A stretch of DNA of 64,000 nucleotides, taken from NCBI GenBank assembly GCA_002236755.2, contig NBZP02000006.1, forward strand, positions 437,326 through 501,325, given 5' to 3'. Origin of the DNA: Dothistroma septosporum (lineage: Eukaryota; Ascomycota; Dothideomycetes; Mycosphaerellales; Mycosphaerellaceae). A program made the position numbers and the translations under genes. Positions 31,046 through 42,163 of the stretch are shown in pieces (position 1 is the stretch's first letter; each line of letters opens with the position of its first letter). The notes beneath the pieces are model-generated. The model had not been told where the DNA came from, made no database searches, and saw nothing but the letters and a program-made list of their open reading frames with translations.

Positions 31046-32302
31046 ATGTCGGAGAAAGACTCCTCAGATTCGGCGACCAAAGACGGTCAATCGAGCGCCA
31101 ACAATGCTACACAACTCGAAAACGCCCATAGCAACAGCAATGGCACTTCCCAACGACCACCCGAAGACATGAAGCACCGCCAGCCATTCACCCTCTGGCT
31201 AGTAGACCACTTCACCTGGTCCTGGTTCACCTGCACGCAATCCACCGGCGGAATCGCCGCCCTACTCTCCGAATGCCCCAAACAATTCCACGGCCTCGAG
31301 ACCATCGGCGTCATAATCTTCATCTTCAACATCGTATTATGGCTCCTCTTCACACTCCTCATGGCCTTACGATGGTATATCAATCCCAGCACTATTAGGA
31401 GATGTTTCACACAACCCCCGGAATGTTTCTTCTTCGGCTCCTTCTGGCTGTCCGCCGCAACGATGGTGATTAACATGCAACGCTACGGCGTCCCGCACGC
31501 GGGAGAGTGGCTAATCACGGCGGTGAGGGTATGTTTTTGGATCTACGCTGCTTGCTCCATCCTTGTTACCATGGGACATGTGGTGGTCATTTCGAAATAC
31601 ACGCCTTTCTCGGCTATTGCGTTCGCGCCACCTATGTTCATTCTCATCCTCAACGCGATGCTGACAGGGACTGTCGCTGCGGCGATTGTTGAGACGCAGC
31701 CGCCGCATTATCGTGTGAGCATTATGGTGGCGGGAGTGGGGTATCAGGGGTTGGGGTGGATTGTGTGTACGATGTTCTTGACGTTGACGATGGCCAACTT
31801 GTTGGAGAAAGGCTGGCCGGCGGTCAATGTGAGGAGTGGGTTGTTCATCATGGTGGGAACGTCAGGCTTCACGATTGTGGCGCTCATCGGGATCGCGAGG
31901 GGTGCGCCGGATGATTATGGGTATTTCGCTACGCATCCAATGGCGAAAGAGATTTTGTTAGTGGTGGCAACGTGGGTTGGAGTGTTCATGTGGGTCTTCT
32001 CGCTCTGGGTCTTTGGATTGGCGTTGTTGGTAAATTTGGCGGAGTTTGTGAAGAGGGATGAGCATGGGAAATGGAAGGTGAATGTGCAGTTTACGAATAC
32101 TGCTTGGGCGTTGATTTTCCCGAACGTTGGGTGGGCGATTTCGACCATCTTCCTTGGACAAGAGTTAGAGAGTGAGGGGATTCTTTGGGTTTCGGTGGCT
32201 ATGATCATATTGCTGGTGGCATTCTGGTTATTGGAGTTGTTCTTGATGGCGAGAGCTGTTGTCAGGTCAATCTTCGTGGATGCTAGGATCAAGATGGCTT
32301 AA
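31046..32302 (+). CDS. TDT/SLAC1-TehA family transporter (C4-dicarboxylate, sulfite or anion exporter), 418 aa
   Basis: Intronless. A hydrophilic N-tail of about 45 residues precedes roughly ten membrane helices. The entry motif FTWSWFTCTQSTGGIAALLS is the family signature seen in fungal Mae1/Ssu1-type proteins. Later helices include IGVIIFIFNIVLWLLFTLLM, MVAGVGYQGLGWIVCTMFLT and WVGVFMWVFSLWVFGLALLV, ending with a basic short tail. The family moves malate-like dicarboxylates, sulfite or chloride across the plasma membrane. Substrate cannot be told from sequence. Length and helix number fit the family. No neighbour suggests the substrate. Confidence 0.9.
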   Translation: MSEKDSSDSATKDGQSSANNATQLENAHSNSNGTSQRPPEDMKHRQPFTLWLVDHFTWSWFTCTQSTGGIAALLSECPKQFHGLETIGVIIFIFNIVLWLLFTLLMALRWYINPSTIRRCFTQPPECFFFGSFWLSAATMVINMQRYGVPHAGEWLITAVRVCFWIYAACSILVTMGHVVVISKYTPFSAIAFAPPMFILILNAMLTGTVAAAIVETQPPHYRVSIMVAGVGYQGLGWIVCTMFLTLTMANLLEKGWPAVNVRSGLFIMVGTSGFTIVALIGIARGAPDDYGYFATHPMAKEILLVVATWVGVFMWVFSLWVFGLALLVNLAEFVKRDEHGKWKVNVQFTNTAWALIFPNVGWAISTIFLGQELESEGILWVSVAMIILLVAFWLLELFLMARAVVRSIFVDARIKMA

Positions 32303-32674
32303 TCATTGCGACTGCTCGCCCACGATCTGGCCTTCGATACTTATCACCAGCACTGCCCTGTACTAATCGTCACTCCTTCCGACCTTCGGCTTGCTCGGTG
32401 TTCCTGTGGATACAGCTACAAAGCCCCAGGACAGCACTCTCGAGAAGACGTAACAGACCGTCCACAAATTTGGCGCATCATGCCTAGCAGCATCGCCCCA
32501 GTGGAGTCGTCGAAGATCATGGTCGGTGTCAACCTTCAACCACCTTCTCAAGTCCCTGGCACTGGCAGACGATACTAGAAGTCTCCCAGTCACTGAGGAA
32601 AAAGACAATCTCGACCATGTGCTGGGTTCAACAAGTGACTATACGTCAAGATAGTTTCTCCAACACTTGCAGCC
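32303..32674. other. Spacer after transporter gene
   Basis: About 370 bp with no supported gene. It probably includes the transporter 3' UTR. Confidence 0.5.
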
Positions 32675-33004
32675 TCAAGTGGTGGTTGCGTTGTAAGCAT
32701 CTTGCGCCACGAGGCTTCTTGTCAGGCGAAAGCGAGATCTTGCGGCACATCCACGCCTCTGGTAGACCGCACTGCGTGGTGGTATGTTGCGAGGGGATTC
32801 CGGATGGCCAGGAGTCCGACTTGGCAGGCAAAGACGTTGGTCTGAGCATAGGCGCAAGAAGAGTGCATGTTGCAGCTTCGCCGAAGCAGTGACGGTAGCG
32901 CGCCATGTACGATCGAAACGTTGGGCCAACAACAGGTCCTGGACTGGCAATTGCAGTAGCATCATCTCCGCCAGCTCTAATACGCACACGACATCCTGTA
33001 GCAC
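32675..33004 (-). pseudogene. F-box-like N-terminal fragment, copy A
   Basis: On the minus strand an open frame contains MMLLQLPVQDLLLAQRFDRT and SAKLQHALFLRL, which match the N-terminal F-box-like domain of a Dothideomycete family; the intact member in this window is at 53689-54507. The frame stops after about 110 codons, whereas the intact protein has 272, and the expected C-terminal half is absent. The first in-frame ATG is at 32965. It is probably a truncated relic. A closely similar second fragment lies about 0.4 kb away on the same strand. Confidence 0.5.
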
Positions 33005-33177
33005 GCTACGTCGGGCAGTTTCTCAGCGGATGAAAGCTATTGAGCATCTCAGCGTGTTGACCATAGAGCATGGCAACTTCCTTTAGCTCGAACTTGACCA
33101 CAATTTGATAAAAATCGCTCATCGTCACACCTGCCGCCGAAGAAGCGGTATCTTCGCGATCATAAAGCCACTTAGAT

Positions 33178-33412
33178 CTACGGGCTTGATCTGCTACAGT
33201 CTTGCCTTCGGTACACATTCAAGGCATGGTCCGCGAGGGAGACTCGCCGACTCGAACAATGCTGGGAGAAGAGCGCATGCTGCAGCTTCGACGTGCTAGT
33301 GGATATAATTCTGCCACGCGCGGTTGAATCGCTGAGCCAGAAGGATGTCCTCGAGTGGGAGTTCGAGCAGTATCATATCCATTATCATATCCACGAACTC
33401 AGGTATGCTCAT
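33178..33412 (-). pseudogene. F-box-like N-terminal fragment, copy B, frameshifted
   Basis: Reading the minus strand from ATG 33412, the frame gives MILLELPLEDILLAQRFNRA and then stops at 33296-33298. The homology resumes in the next frame as TSKLQHALFSQHCSSRRV, aligning with SAKLQHALFLRLCSDQRL of copy A. A one-base shift around 33299 therefore breaks the frame, and the sequence ends at 33178 without the C-terminal half. Copies A and B are probably a tandem duplication, now decaying. They could still be transcribed, but cannot encode a full family member. Confidence 0.5.
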
Positions 33413-33715
33413 GACTTCTTCACCTGCTTTCGGCGCCTGCTTTGACCAAGTAGCTTCCCGACTGTGAGTAGCGCGTTTGTAAGGGTATCGTGACGGTACT
33501 ACGCGTGTATATCTTGAGAAGAGCAGTGGCTGTCTAAATTCTCGTGTTGTTTGGATGGAAGTGAGGGCGCACTGGCAATAAAATAATGAGAAGCTTGCGA
33601 GTCCGTGGAACGTTTCGCTTCTGCAATCATGCATGCGTTCCCCATAGTAGCATGTCACATAACACACTAGCTATTCACATCGCCAGCAAATTTTGTATCA
33701 TACAGCATCACATGC

Positions 33716-35092
33716 TCAGTCACTTCCATCATCTCCACTGTCACCGAAGTCAATGAGTCCCTTCGGCAATCTCCTTTTCGGCGGCTCATCACCTTTGGTC
33801 TCTCCAGCCTTCTCATTACCAACATCATCATCCTCATCTTTGCCATTATCATCACCCTCACTTTGTCCCCATTTCTCATCGTATTCCTTGACTGCCTCCA
33901 ACTCCGCAGCCAGCTCTCTCTGATCCTTGATCTTTTGTGCCTTTTCGTTGCTGTACCTGACCGTCATGCCAGCATCATCCAGCATGTCCTTCAAATGCTT
34001 GATCTTCGCTTTGTCCGTTGAGCAATTCGCCAGCTCGCGATGCCACATTTTCCTCAGCCCACACTTCACGAGCCAGCCTTGTAGACGCTTGATCTCTTCC
34101 TCATCTGCCGATAGCTCCTTCTTCGCCGGCTTGGCTTTCGTTGCTTTTGCTTTCGCTTCCCTGGCCGTAGATTTCGCTTTCGATCCCGTTTCTGTCTTCT
34201 TCTGGCGTTTCTTCTTGGGAGGCTCATCTATGAGCACCGACATGTCGCTGTCATCGTCTTCAGGCGCAGCAGACTTGCCATTGGCCTTCGTAGGCTCCTC
34301 TGAAATCTTGTCCGGCACGTCGGACAGCTCGCTTGTGTCGTCTGCAGCAGGCTTGTTGTCTTCTGCTGGTTCATCATCTTCGTGCTCGCGTTTGACCTAG
34401 TGCATTGACATGTTAGCCAATCCAGACTCATACTCAACATGCGCAGTCGTTGCAGTCCGTTGCCACAGAACTTTTAATGTTCTCGAGACTTCGCAGCGTA
34501 CCTTGTGTGAAGACTTCCGGCTCGCTGCTTCCACCTCAGGCTCTTCTTCATCCCCACTATGAACGACCTCTGCAACCTTCTTTCTCTTCTTCGGCGCAGG
34601 CTTCTTGACGGGTTTCTTTGCTTGCTTCTTCTTCGGCTTCACCTCCTCTTCTTCTTCGAATGCAGATTTATCATCACCTGCCTCCGGATCGGATTCCTCG
34701 CCCTCTGACTCGACTTTGGCAGCCTTCCTCCTGCGCGGAGGTTTCGCGGCTTGCTCGTCATCCTCATCATCGTCGGACTTGCGCTTCCTGCTCGCTTTGG
34801 CAGACGCCTTTGATTTCGGCTTGGAAGCAGGCTTCGTAGGCACCTTTGGAGATTCTGGCTTCTCATCCTGGTGCACGGCCAAGGTGATGATATCTTTGCT
34901 CTTCGCTTTCCAGTCCGCTTCCTTCAAGAAACCCTCGTCTAAGTCTAAAGCTTCCTCTGCAAGTCTGCGGGCGTTGTTGATGGTGACGTCTTCACCAGTT
35001 TTCTCAATGTCGCGTACTGCGCGTTTGAGTGCAGCTTCGATGGCTGTGGCTGTGGGAACGCTCGTGGCCTCCGACAGCTCGGAATCTGACAT
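33716..35092 (-). CDS. Lysine/acid-rich nuclear protein, putative transcription-related, 423 aa
   Basis: Exons 35092-34502 and 34396-33716 are joined by a 105-nt intron (GTACGC donor, CACTAG acceptor) in phase 0. The N-terminus (residues 1-75) is helical with AIEAALKRAVRDIEKTGED and NNARRLAEEALDLDEGF. Long stretches of Lys/Pro/Glu/Asp follow with several basic clusters such as KPAPKKRKK, which look like nuclear signals. The conserved C-terminal domain contains EEEIKRLQGWLVKCGLRKMW and KIKHLKDMLDDAGMTVRYS. I have seen such a C-terminal module in fungal proteins described as transcriptional regulators, but I cannot name the gene. The end is acidic. It probably acts at chromatin; this is inference. 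Confidence 0.8.
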
Positions 35093-36037
35093 GGTGGGCG
35101 GGACTGATCAGTGCGATACGTGACGGCCAAGTGAAAGTGCGATTGGTTTACAGACTGGCGTCGCGTGGGCCTCACAACAATGGATCGCGTCAAAGAGCCG
35201 GCCCTTCGCCTCGAGAACAGCGCCGTGGACATGCATGCATGAGCTAGCAGACAAAGTTCATGCGGGGCGAACGGCCGCGGGTTAGAGTTAGAGTTCACCA
35301 GCAAAGCAGGAACCGAATTGGCGGCCACGAGATGGGCAGCATGCAAGTGAAAGTTATCTTTATGTAGCTCGTATATTCGTGCTCTGTGATTCAGGTCATG
35401 TTCTGGTACATGCCTCATCGTCCCGAACGTGGCAGCGACACGATCCCACGCCGGCCAAATTCCGTCGCTCCAGCTCTTTCGTCATTTCCACGTTGATCTG
35501 TGGCCTGACATCAACTTGATGCGCCGTTGTTCAGGATCCCTGCGCAACCCGCGAACAACAACAAACTTGGAAGCCCTTCGAATCTTTTCCGCCGCCCGCC
35601 AACGAGCGTCCACCACGATAGAAGGCCACGGAATGATCAGCGATACATAAAATACCGTCCTCCGCTACTACATGTACCTAAGCCTCCAGCAGCCTGCATA
35701 CTACTCGCCGGCCGACGTCTGCCTTGCCATCGGCAGCATCTTCACATCTGCAACGTAGGAGCGACTTCAAACGACCATAGTCTGCGCCATTACTCGGACA
35801 CCGCGACTCCGAGGACTCCATCTTGCGCGGCAGCTTCGAACGGCCGTCATCGCTGGCTTGCAAGACCACCTGCAATCACGAAGCCGCCATCTACGACAGC
35901 TTCAGTCTCCCACCACACCACCACACATCCCTAGACATCGACACCATCCTTGGACGGCACCGGCAGGTCACAAAATCCCGACAGTCCGCGCGAGAGTCTG
36001 AGTGCAAGTCGCACGTTCAACGACATTGTCCCGCAGG
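35093..36037. promoter_or_regulatory. Divergent region upstream of TPS1
   Basis: This 945-bp interval separates the nuclear protein gene and TPS1. It carries overlapping short ORFs on both strands and a CA/CT-rich leader close to TPS1 (about 35870-36030). I see no clear stress-response element cluster and no gene. Confidence 0.5.
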
Positions 36038-37765
36038 ATGCCTTCGTTCGAGGAAGCACCCTCGCCTAAGGGGCGTCTGCTGCTCATCTCCAACCGGCTG
36101 CCAATCACCATCAAGCGATCTGACGAGGGCAACTATGACTTTTCCATGTCCTCTGGAGGTCTCGTCGCTGGCCTCTCCGGTCTTGCAAAGACGACCAAAT
36201 TCCAGTGGTATGGCTGGCCTGGCGTCCAACTGCCCGAGAATGAGATTCCGCACGTGAAGAAGCGACTCGATGAGGAGTTCAACGCTTCACCAATTTTCAT
36301 GGAGGAAGAGCTTTCCGAGCGCCATTACAACGGATTCTCCAACTCGATATTGTGGCCACTCTTCCACTATCACCCAGGCGAGATCACCTTCGACGAGTCT
36401 GCCTGGGACGGATACGTGGAGGCAAATCGACTATTCGCAAAGGAAATCGCCAAGGACGTTCAAGACAACGACCTCGTCTGGGTGCACGACTACCACCTCA
36501 TGCTCCTCCCAGCTATGCTTCGGGAGGAAATCAACAAGGGTGGCGAGAACAAGCCAAAGAACGTCAAATTCGGTTTCTTCCTGCATACTCCTTTCCCGTC
36601 GTCGGAGATCTACCGCATTTTGCCCGTGCGGAACGAGATCCTGCAGGGCATCCTGCACTGCGACCTCATCGGGTTCCACACCTACGACTACGCACGCCAC
36701 TTCCTGTCGTCCTGCGCTCGAATCCTAGGACTTCCTACCACACCCAACGGCGTCGAGTTCCAAGGCAAGCTGGTCACCGTAGGCGCATTCCCTATCGGGA
36801 TCGACCCAGACAAGTTTGTCCAGGGCCTCCAAAAGGACAACGTCAAGGATCGTATCGAGTCCCTCAAGAAGAAGTTCGATGGTGTGAAGATCATTGTCGG
36901 CGTCGACCGACTTGACTACATCAAGGGTGTACCCCAGAAACTGCATGCACTCGAAGTCTTCCTTACCGAGCACCCAGAATGGATTGGCCGCGTCGTGCTT
37001 GTCCAAGTCGCCGTACCATCGAGACAAGACGTCGAGGAGTACCAGAACCTTCGCGCTGTGGTCAACGAGCTTGTCGGCCGTATCAACGGCAAGTTCGGCA
37101 CCATCGAGTTCATGCCAATCCATTTCATGCACAAGAGTGTCAACTTCGACGAGCTCACAGCACTCTACTCCATCAGCGACGTGTGCCTTGTCAGCTCGAC
37201 CCGAGACGGCATGAACTTGGTGTCGTACGAGTACATCGCCTGCCAGGAAGAACGTCACGGCTCCCTCATCCTCTCCGAATTCGCTGGTGCAGCACAGTCA
37301 CTCAATGGTGCACTCATCGTCAACCCATGGAACACCGAGGAACTTGCGGATGCTATCCATGACTCGGTCACCATGAACGACGAGCAGAGATCCATCAATT
37401 ACCAGAAGCTGGCCAAGTACGTCAACAAGTACACTTCAGCCTGGTGGGGCGAAAGCTTCGTGTCGGAGCTCACTCGCATCTCTGAGCAAGCAGAAAAGAA
37501 GTTGAAAGTCCGACGCCAGAGCACAGTAGATGGACCAGACGAAGAGAAGTCATCCGAGCACCCTGTAGCCGCCGCCAATGAAGTCAACGACCAGGCGGGT
37601 TCGAGCGCGCGTGGAGCGGATAAGTAAGACTTCTTGCTGGATCGATCTACCTAGCTATGACGAGACCTATGACTAACATTTATTCTCTTGAATAGGCTGA
37701 TAGATGAAGAAGAGGACGAGGGAATTGTGTTGAAGGTGCGGTCGAGATCCGACTCGAATGTATAG
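36038..37765 (+). CDS. TPS1: Alpha,alpha-trehalose-phosphate synthase (UDP-forming), 551 aa
   Basis: Exons 36038-37623 and 37696-37765. The start at 36038 gives MPSFEEAPSPKGRLLLISN; an upstream in-frame extension of 12 codons is unlikely. GT20 motifs are SNRLPITI, SSGGLVAGLSGL, WYGWPG, WVHDYHLMLLP (148-158) and VDRLDYIKG (289-297), where Arg291 and Lys296 are the expected phosphate-binding pair. DGMNLVSYEYIACQ binds UDP-glucose. It makes trehalose-6-phosphate from UDP-glucose and glucose-6-phosphate in the cytosol. A 3' intron (GTAAGA donor, GACTAAC branch, GAATAG acceptor, 72 nt) overlaps the TAA that would end an unspliced product. Splicing replaces that stop with a 23-residue acidic/basic tail, IDEEEDEGIVLKVRSRSDSN. 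Confidence 0.96.
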
Positions 37766-38240
37766 AGCGGCGCGGGATATCCGAGAGCATCGTTTCATCG
37801 GCAAAGCGTTGGCATCAGCGAAGGGCGTTCTCGCGAATACGTAGATGGTTGGTAGACCTCGGGCGGCTACAGCCAGCGTAGCCCGAGGCATGAATGACGA
37901 GATCGTCTTAATCATGTGCACCTAACTGTAGAAGTGGGTCGTTTCGTCAGGCTGAAGCCATTGCTATCTTGCGCGTCTGGTGAACGTGAGTCCCGCTTGG
38001 CATGAGTGTGAATCAAAGTGCCAAGGCCGTTGCTTCCCACTTTCAGTGAATGGATCATGTGTCTCGGAAGTGCGTTATTAAGCGCCGAACGTAGCCACCA
38101 CAATAAGAACCTCCATCTCCATTGTGTTCAAAACATCACTGAGATTTTGTCGCCTGCAATACACGTGAAATTGACTTCATCAACACCACGCACATAAACG
38201 ACAAAACCCCAACAACACTACTTCGAGCAAATCCTCAGAG
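37766..38240. other. Intergenic region after TPS1
   Basis: About 475 bp without a supported gene. It includes the TPS1 3' UTR and the promoter of the next gene, with a CA-rich leader from about 38180. Confidence 0.5.
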
Positions 38241-40238
38241 ATGGACCCGACCAGACAAAACATGACACAGAGCAATGCGCCGGCGAACGCAGGCCTTATC
38301 TGCCTTCCAGGAGAGCTACATGACATGGTTTGTGGATTCATCAAAGACACGAAGAGTCTCGGCAGTCTGCGCGACTCGTGCAGGATTCTGCGAAAGAAGA
38401 CGCAGGACATATATCAGAAGCAAATGTACAGTACGTTGAAGATCAATCTTACGGTTGAAGATCTCGAGTACGTGGGCAAAGTGAGCCAGCATGAGCAGTA
38501 CTCGCCTCTTGTGCAGAGAATCGTGATCACACCCGCTTTCCTTGATCGCATCACTTGCAGAGACGGGCGGGACATCACACTTATGAAGAAGGGGCTTCGC
38601 AATCTGGAGAACCTTCGGGCTATCGATATCCTGCCCTACGAGACAGGTGGGAATGTATTGCTGCGGGCGAGAGCCAACGCTCTTGTTCCCAAGTTCGGAG
38701 ATCCGCATTATATCCCCCAAGTGGTTGTGCGGCATGACCCAACACTAGTCCACGATCCGATCTCGCACACCTTTTCCGTCGTACGCGAGGCTCTGCATTG
38801 CTCGAAGAGCGTTGTGCACCTCACAGCGGGCGCTACTCCATCTACTTCTAGTGGGCGCAACTCAGTCGACCATGCAAGTTTTCAGACTACCACAGCGCGC
38901 ACCGACAACTCCTCAGCACAACTCGAGTCGTTGCATCTCGTGACGAGCGCAAATGGAAGCAGTCTGAACATCGAGGTCAACCTCGCGAATCTACTTCGTC
39001 CGATGCTCAAGCTCAAGAGCCTGCGACTCGAGTTTTGGGGCTACAACGTTCAGTGGCTTTCGAAAATCTTTGAGGACGTCACCTTTCCCGATCTCAAGCA
39101 GCTTTCCATACAGGCGGCACGCAAAGTCAAGGCCAGTGCACTTGGTGGCTTCATTCAGCGCCATAAGATCACTCTCGAGAGCCTAGAGCTCAGCGTCATC
39201 ACCTTTATTGACGACGACCTCGCGACCACCTTTCCCACTATCTTCCAGGGTCTGCAGCTCCACAAGCTCAAGCTGTCTCAGCTTGTCAGCGCTCCTTATG
39301 GTTTGCTGCTTCTTGGCACGACCTGCGAGATCATCTGCAATGCCTGCTACAAGGACCTCGACGCGGCATGGATGTTCAAGCAGGGACCACACTGCGATCA
39401 CGCCTCATGCAACGTCACAGGTGGCGAAATGGCAGTATCGCGTGAGCTCGCCCGTCGTTTCGAGATCGTTGGTCTGCTACCATGGCCAGCGAGACCACCC
39501 CGACTCGTCAGTGTTCCGATTGCAGAGGCCATCGGAAACGAAGTAGAGGAGAGCGCGTCCGAAGATGTAGTCATGGAAGATCAGACGACTTCCTCGGCCG
39601 ACGCAACAAGCACTCCGACGATTGTCCCTCCTTACAACATCAGCAGCTCCGCAAACCTTCTGCCAGCACGAGACGTTGCCGGAGCTTCAGAAATGGTCAC
39701 GGGGAGAGCCGCAGCAGCTGGGGCTCCGTCGCACACAAGAGGTGATCCGTTCCTGTACACACGATCGGATCCAGCTCCCTCTCGTGCGCCAGTGAGCACG
39801 GGTGTCATCGACCACACAATTGACAGCGATGAAGGCGATGGTCCGTACGATGGCTACAAGGACTACGGAGGCGAAATCAAAGTCCAGAGCAAGGGCACCT
39901 TATCGCTGCCTCTTGAGACGTCGTGGAATCGACCAACTGTCGTGCCCATGCAGTCCAATTTCACGACTGCAAAGGCTGAAGCTCGATACGAGAACCCAGG
40001 GCGGGGAATTGGCGGCTCTGGGCCACTGCGGAGACGAACCGGGGCGCCACCAACTCGGCACTTTGGAGGTTCCGACGACATGGTGGACGAAAAGGGCGAT
40101 GAGGATGACGGATATCTGATGATAGTGTCCGAGAAGCCGCATCTATCGGAGAAGAAGAGAGAAGAAAGCCTAGAGTGGTCTACTCAGAGAGGTGGAGCCT
40201 CAAAGTCTAGGAGATTGATTCGGGAGCTGATGGATTAG
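38241..40238 (+). CDS. F-box-like protein with Cys/His motif and disordered tail, 665 aa
   Basis: Intronless. Residues ~15-50 form an F-box-like segment, LICLPGELHDMVCGFIKD then LRDSCRILRKK. A leucine-rich-like middle follows with LKSLRLEFWGYNVQWLSKIF and ITLESLELSVITFIDDDLAT. A Cys/His cluster then appears, CEIICNACYKDLDAAW and HCDHASC, possibly metal binding. The last about 220 residues are low complexity with Ser, Thr, Pro, Glu and Gly. The layout suggests a SCF substrate adaptor, but this is inferred from architecture. The next gene, 40789-42163, has the same order of F-box-like, LRR-like and C-terminal CxxC elements, so the two may be distant tandem relatives. Confidence 0.7.
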   Translation: MDPTRQNMTQSNAPANAGLICLPGELHDMVCGFIKDTKSLGSLRDSCRILRKKTQDIYQKQMYSTLKINLTVEDLEYVGKVSQHEQYSPLVQRIVITPAFLDRITCRDGRDITLMKKGLRNLENLRAIDILPYETGGNVLLRARANALVPKFGDPHYIPQVVVRHDPTLVHDPISHTFSVVREALHCSKSVVHLTAGATPSTSSGRNSVDHASFQTTTARTDNSSAQLESLHLVTSANGSSLNIEVNLANLLRPMLKLKSLRLEFWGYNVQWLSKIFEDVTFPDLKQLSIQAARKVKASALGGFIQRHKITLESLELSVITFIDDDLATTFPTIFQGLQLHKLKLSQLVSAPYGLLLLGTTCEIICNACYKDLDAAWMFKQGPHCDHASCNVTGGEMAVSRELARRFEIVGLLPWPARPPRLVSVPIAEAIGNEVEESASEDVVMEDQTTSSADATSTPTIVPPYNISSSANLLPARDVAGASEMVTGRAAAAGAPSHTRGDPFLYTRSDPAPSRAPVSTGVIDHTIDSDEGDGPYDGYKDYGGEIKVQSKGTLSLPLETSWNRPTVVPMQSNFTTAKAEARYENPGRGIGGSGPLRRRTGAPPTRHFGGSDDMVDEKGDEDDGYLMIVSEKPHLSEKKREESLEWSTQRGGASKSRRLIRELMD

Positions 40239-40788
40239 GCGAAGTGGAACGACATGTTCTGCCTGGCACGTTGGTATTTCTGTGGGAAGGAAAGTTTGTG
40301 TCTTTGAGTAGGTAGCGGGTAGGGTAGTCTCGTGCAGCGTGGCGATGTCTTGTTGTACCTAAGCTCCGCATGGAGACCGAGGGGCTAGCGAGACACTAGC
40401 GCTGTCGCGAGTGGACAAGAAGGAAGGGGAACGGTTAGCGTTCGAAGACGCTGTAGACTTCTTCTGGTGCAGTCTAGTGCAGCGTAGCCATGGCATCTTG
40501 ATCATCTCAAAGGAAAGGTGTTCTTCCAGATGTACTTGGCGTTTGGCATCTGCGTGACCGAAAGGTTGAATTTGTCCCCAGCATCGGCGGAGAGAGAGAT
40601 AGCATTAGCAGACAGAAGATGTTGTAGATATTTCTGCACGTGCCGCAAGATCCTTGTCTGCCATATGCACTCCTAGCGTGAAGTTCAGACCCTTTGTCTG
40701 TTTGTTGTTGCACCTTCTCACTTCACTTCACCTTACACGCTCATCACCACACAGGCCATCATCAACTTGCGACCATCACGCGTCCGCC
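40239..40788. other. Intergenic region between two F-box-like genes
   Basis: About 550 bp without a supported gene. GTAG-rich sequence around 40300-40340 is noted. The final 100 bp, with CTTCACTT repeats, look like the leader of the next gene. Confidence 0.5.
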
Positions 40789-42163
40789 ATGGCGCGCCTC
40801 GACAGGATACCAGTCGAGATTGTTGGCGAGATCTGCGGGCTCCTCGACGCTTCCGCCTTCCGTTCCTTGCGAGTATCGTGCAAGGAACTCGTGGCCAAGA
40901 GCCACGAAGCTTTCGTTCGGCAGCACGTTCGCACAGCTCATATAAATCTGGACGAAGTAGTTCGCGCATGCCAAAAGCTGCTCTACTGCCGACTGACTTT
41001 ATTAGTATGGCCTCCAGCGCCTTGCGTACCTCTCCCAATTCGAAGATCTCGCACCGCTCATGCAAACCTTATACCTATATCCGAGTGTCATGGCTGAGAG
41101 CTTCGACCAGGATCTCTTTACGATGCATTTCATGCGTACGCCATCAGGGTCGATCTTTCGCGCCAAGGATCACGCCAGCGCCTTCTTGTACACATCTGGC
41201 CTGAATTATGGAATGAACGAATACACAATTTGGGCGCACCAGACGCACAATTTCACGGTATCGCAGAAGGCACGCTTTCTCGAAGATCCGAACAAAGCCT
41301 GGAGTATGCTCGCTCTTGCAATGATGCAGTTCAAGCACATCACTACTGTGACAATCGGCGCGCAGGACCGAACAGAGAGGTTTGACAGCTGTACCGGACA
41401 ATTGCTCGCGGGACGTCAGAACTCTTCCTCCGTTGGAGATACCCGTCGGTCATTTGCAATACTTTTCAATGCCCTAACTGCTGCCCAGTTTACCATCCGG
41501 AAGCTCAGAATTGGACAGCCCGGGCACAGTATCGACACCTCAGCCTTCCGCTTTGCAGTGAGGCTGACGGCGACATGGGGTTTACAGCTGCTTCAGTGCT
41601 CGATTCGATCACTGGAATTGTGTCATGGCGATTCACCGAGCGACACGAGCTTTGGTGACAAGGGAGCTTTCTCGGAATTCCTCTCGAAAGCCACGCAGCT
41701 TGAAGACCTGAAACTCGTCGGCGAAAATGACATGTATATCATGTCTCCAGTCCTGTCGTCTTCGACCTTACAAGTATTAAAGCGACTTGAGTTGAGGAAC
41801 TGCAATGTGAACGCAGATGTCTTTCGCAACTTCGTGAAACAGCACCAGAAATATCTCACCAGCATTGTGCTCCGATCCATCATCATGTTCACGAAGGAAT
41901 GGTACAATCTGCTGGACATCCTCTCCAGCGAAGAGACAGACCTTGACATCTTGTCCCTGGACCACATCCGAGCCTGCTCGGCGGCAGGAATCTTCGGCTG
42001 TCTGGTGTTCGACGTGGAGCGCCCAGTTGAGTGTCTATTCTGTGGAGGAGACGCTCAAGAAGATGCGAAGCCATGCGAACATGTCCGACTGTCAGCTGAC
42101 AATAAGGATGGCTTCCCTGAGCTTCGACAGAAGCTACAGCAGTGTGAGTGCCGGATATTTTGA
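40789..42163 (+). CDS. F-box-domain protein with LRR-like region, 441 aa
   Basis: Exons 40789-40956 and 41006-42163. The 49-nt intron (GTAGTT donor, CGACTGACTT branch, TTATTAG acceptor) is phase 0 and joins AHINLDE to YGLQRLAYLSQFEDLAPLMQ. Residues 3-35 are a clear F-box-like motif, LDRIPVEIVGEICGLLDASA and LRVSCKEL. The middle holds short leucine-rich repeats, such as LQCSIRSLELCHGD and LQVLKRLELRNCNV. The C-terminus has VECLFCGGDAQEDAKPCEHV, a small Cys/His group, and ends CECRIF. It is a candidate adaptor for a ubiquitin ligase; the target is unknown. The intron joins motifs smoothly, so the model is good. Confidence 0.8.

Noticed and set aside
36725..37258. 177-codon ORF antisense to TPS1
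   Set aside because: Shadow of a highly biased conserved gene.
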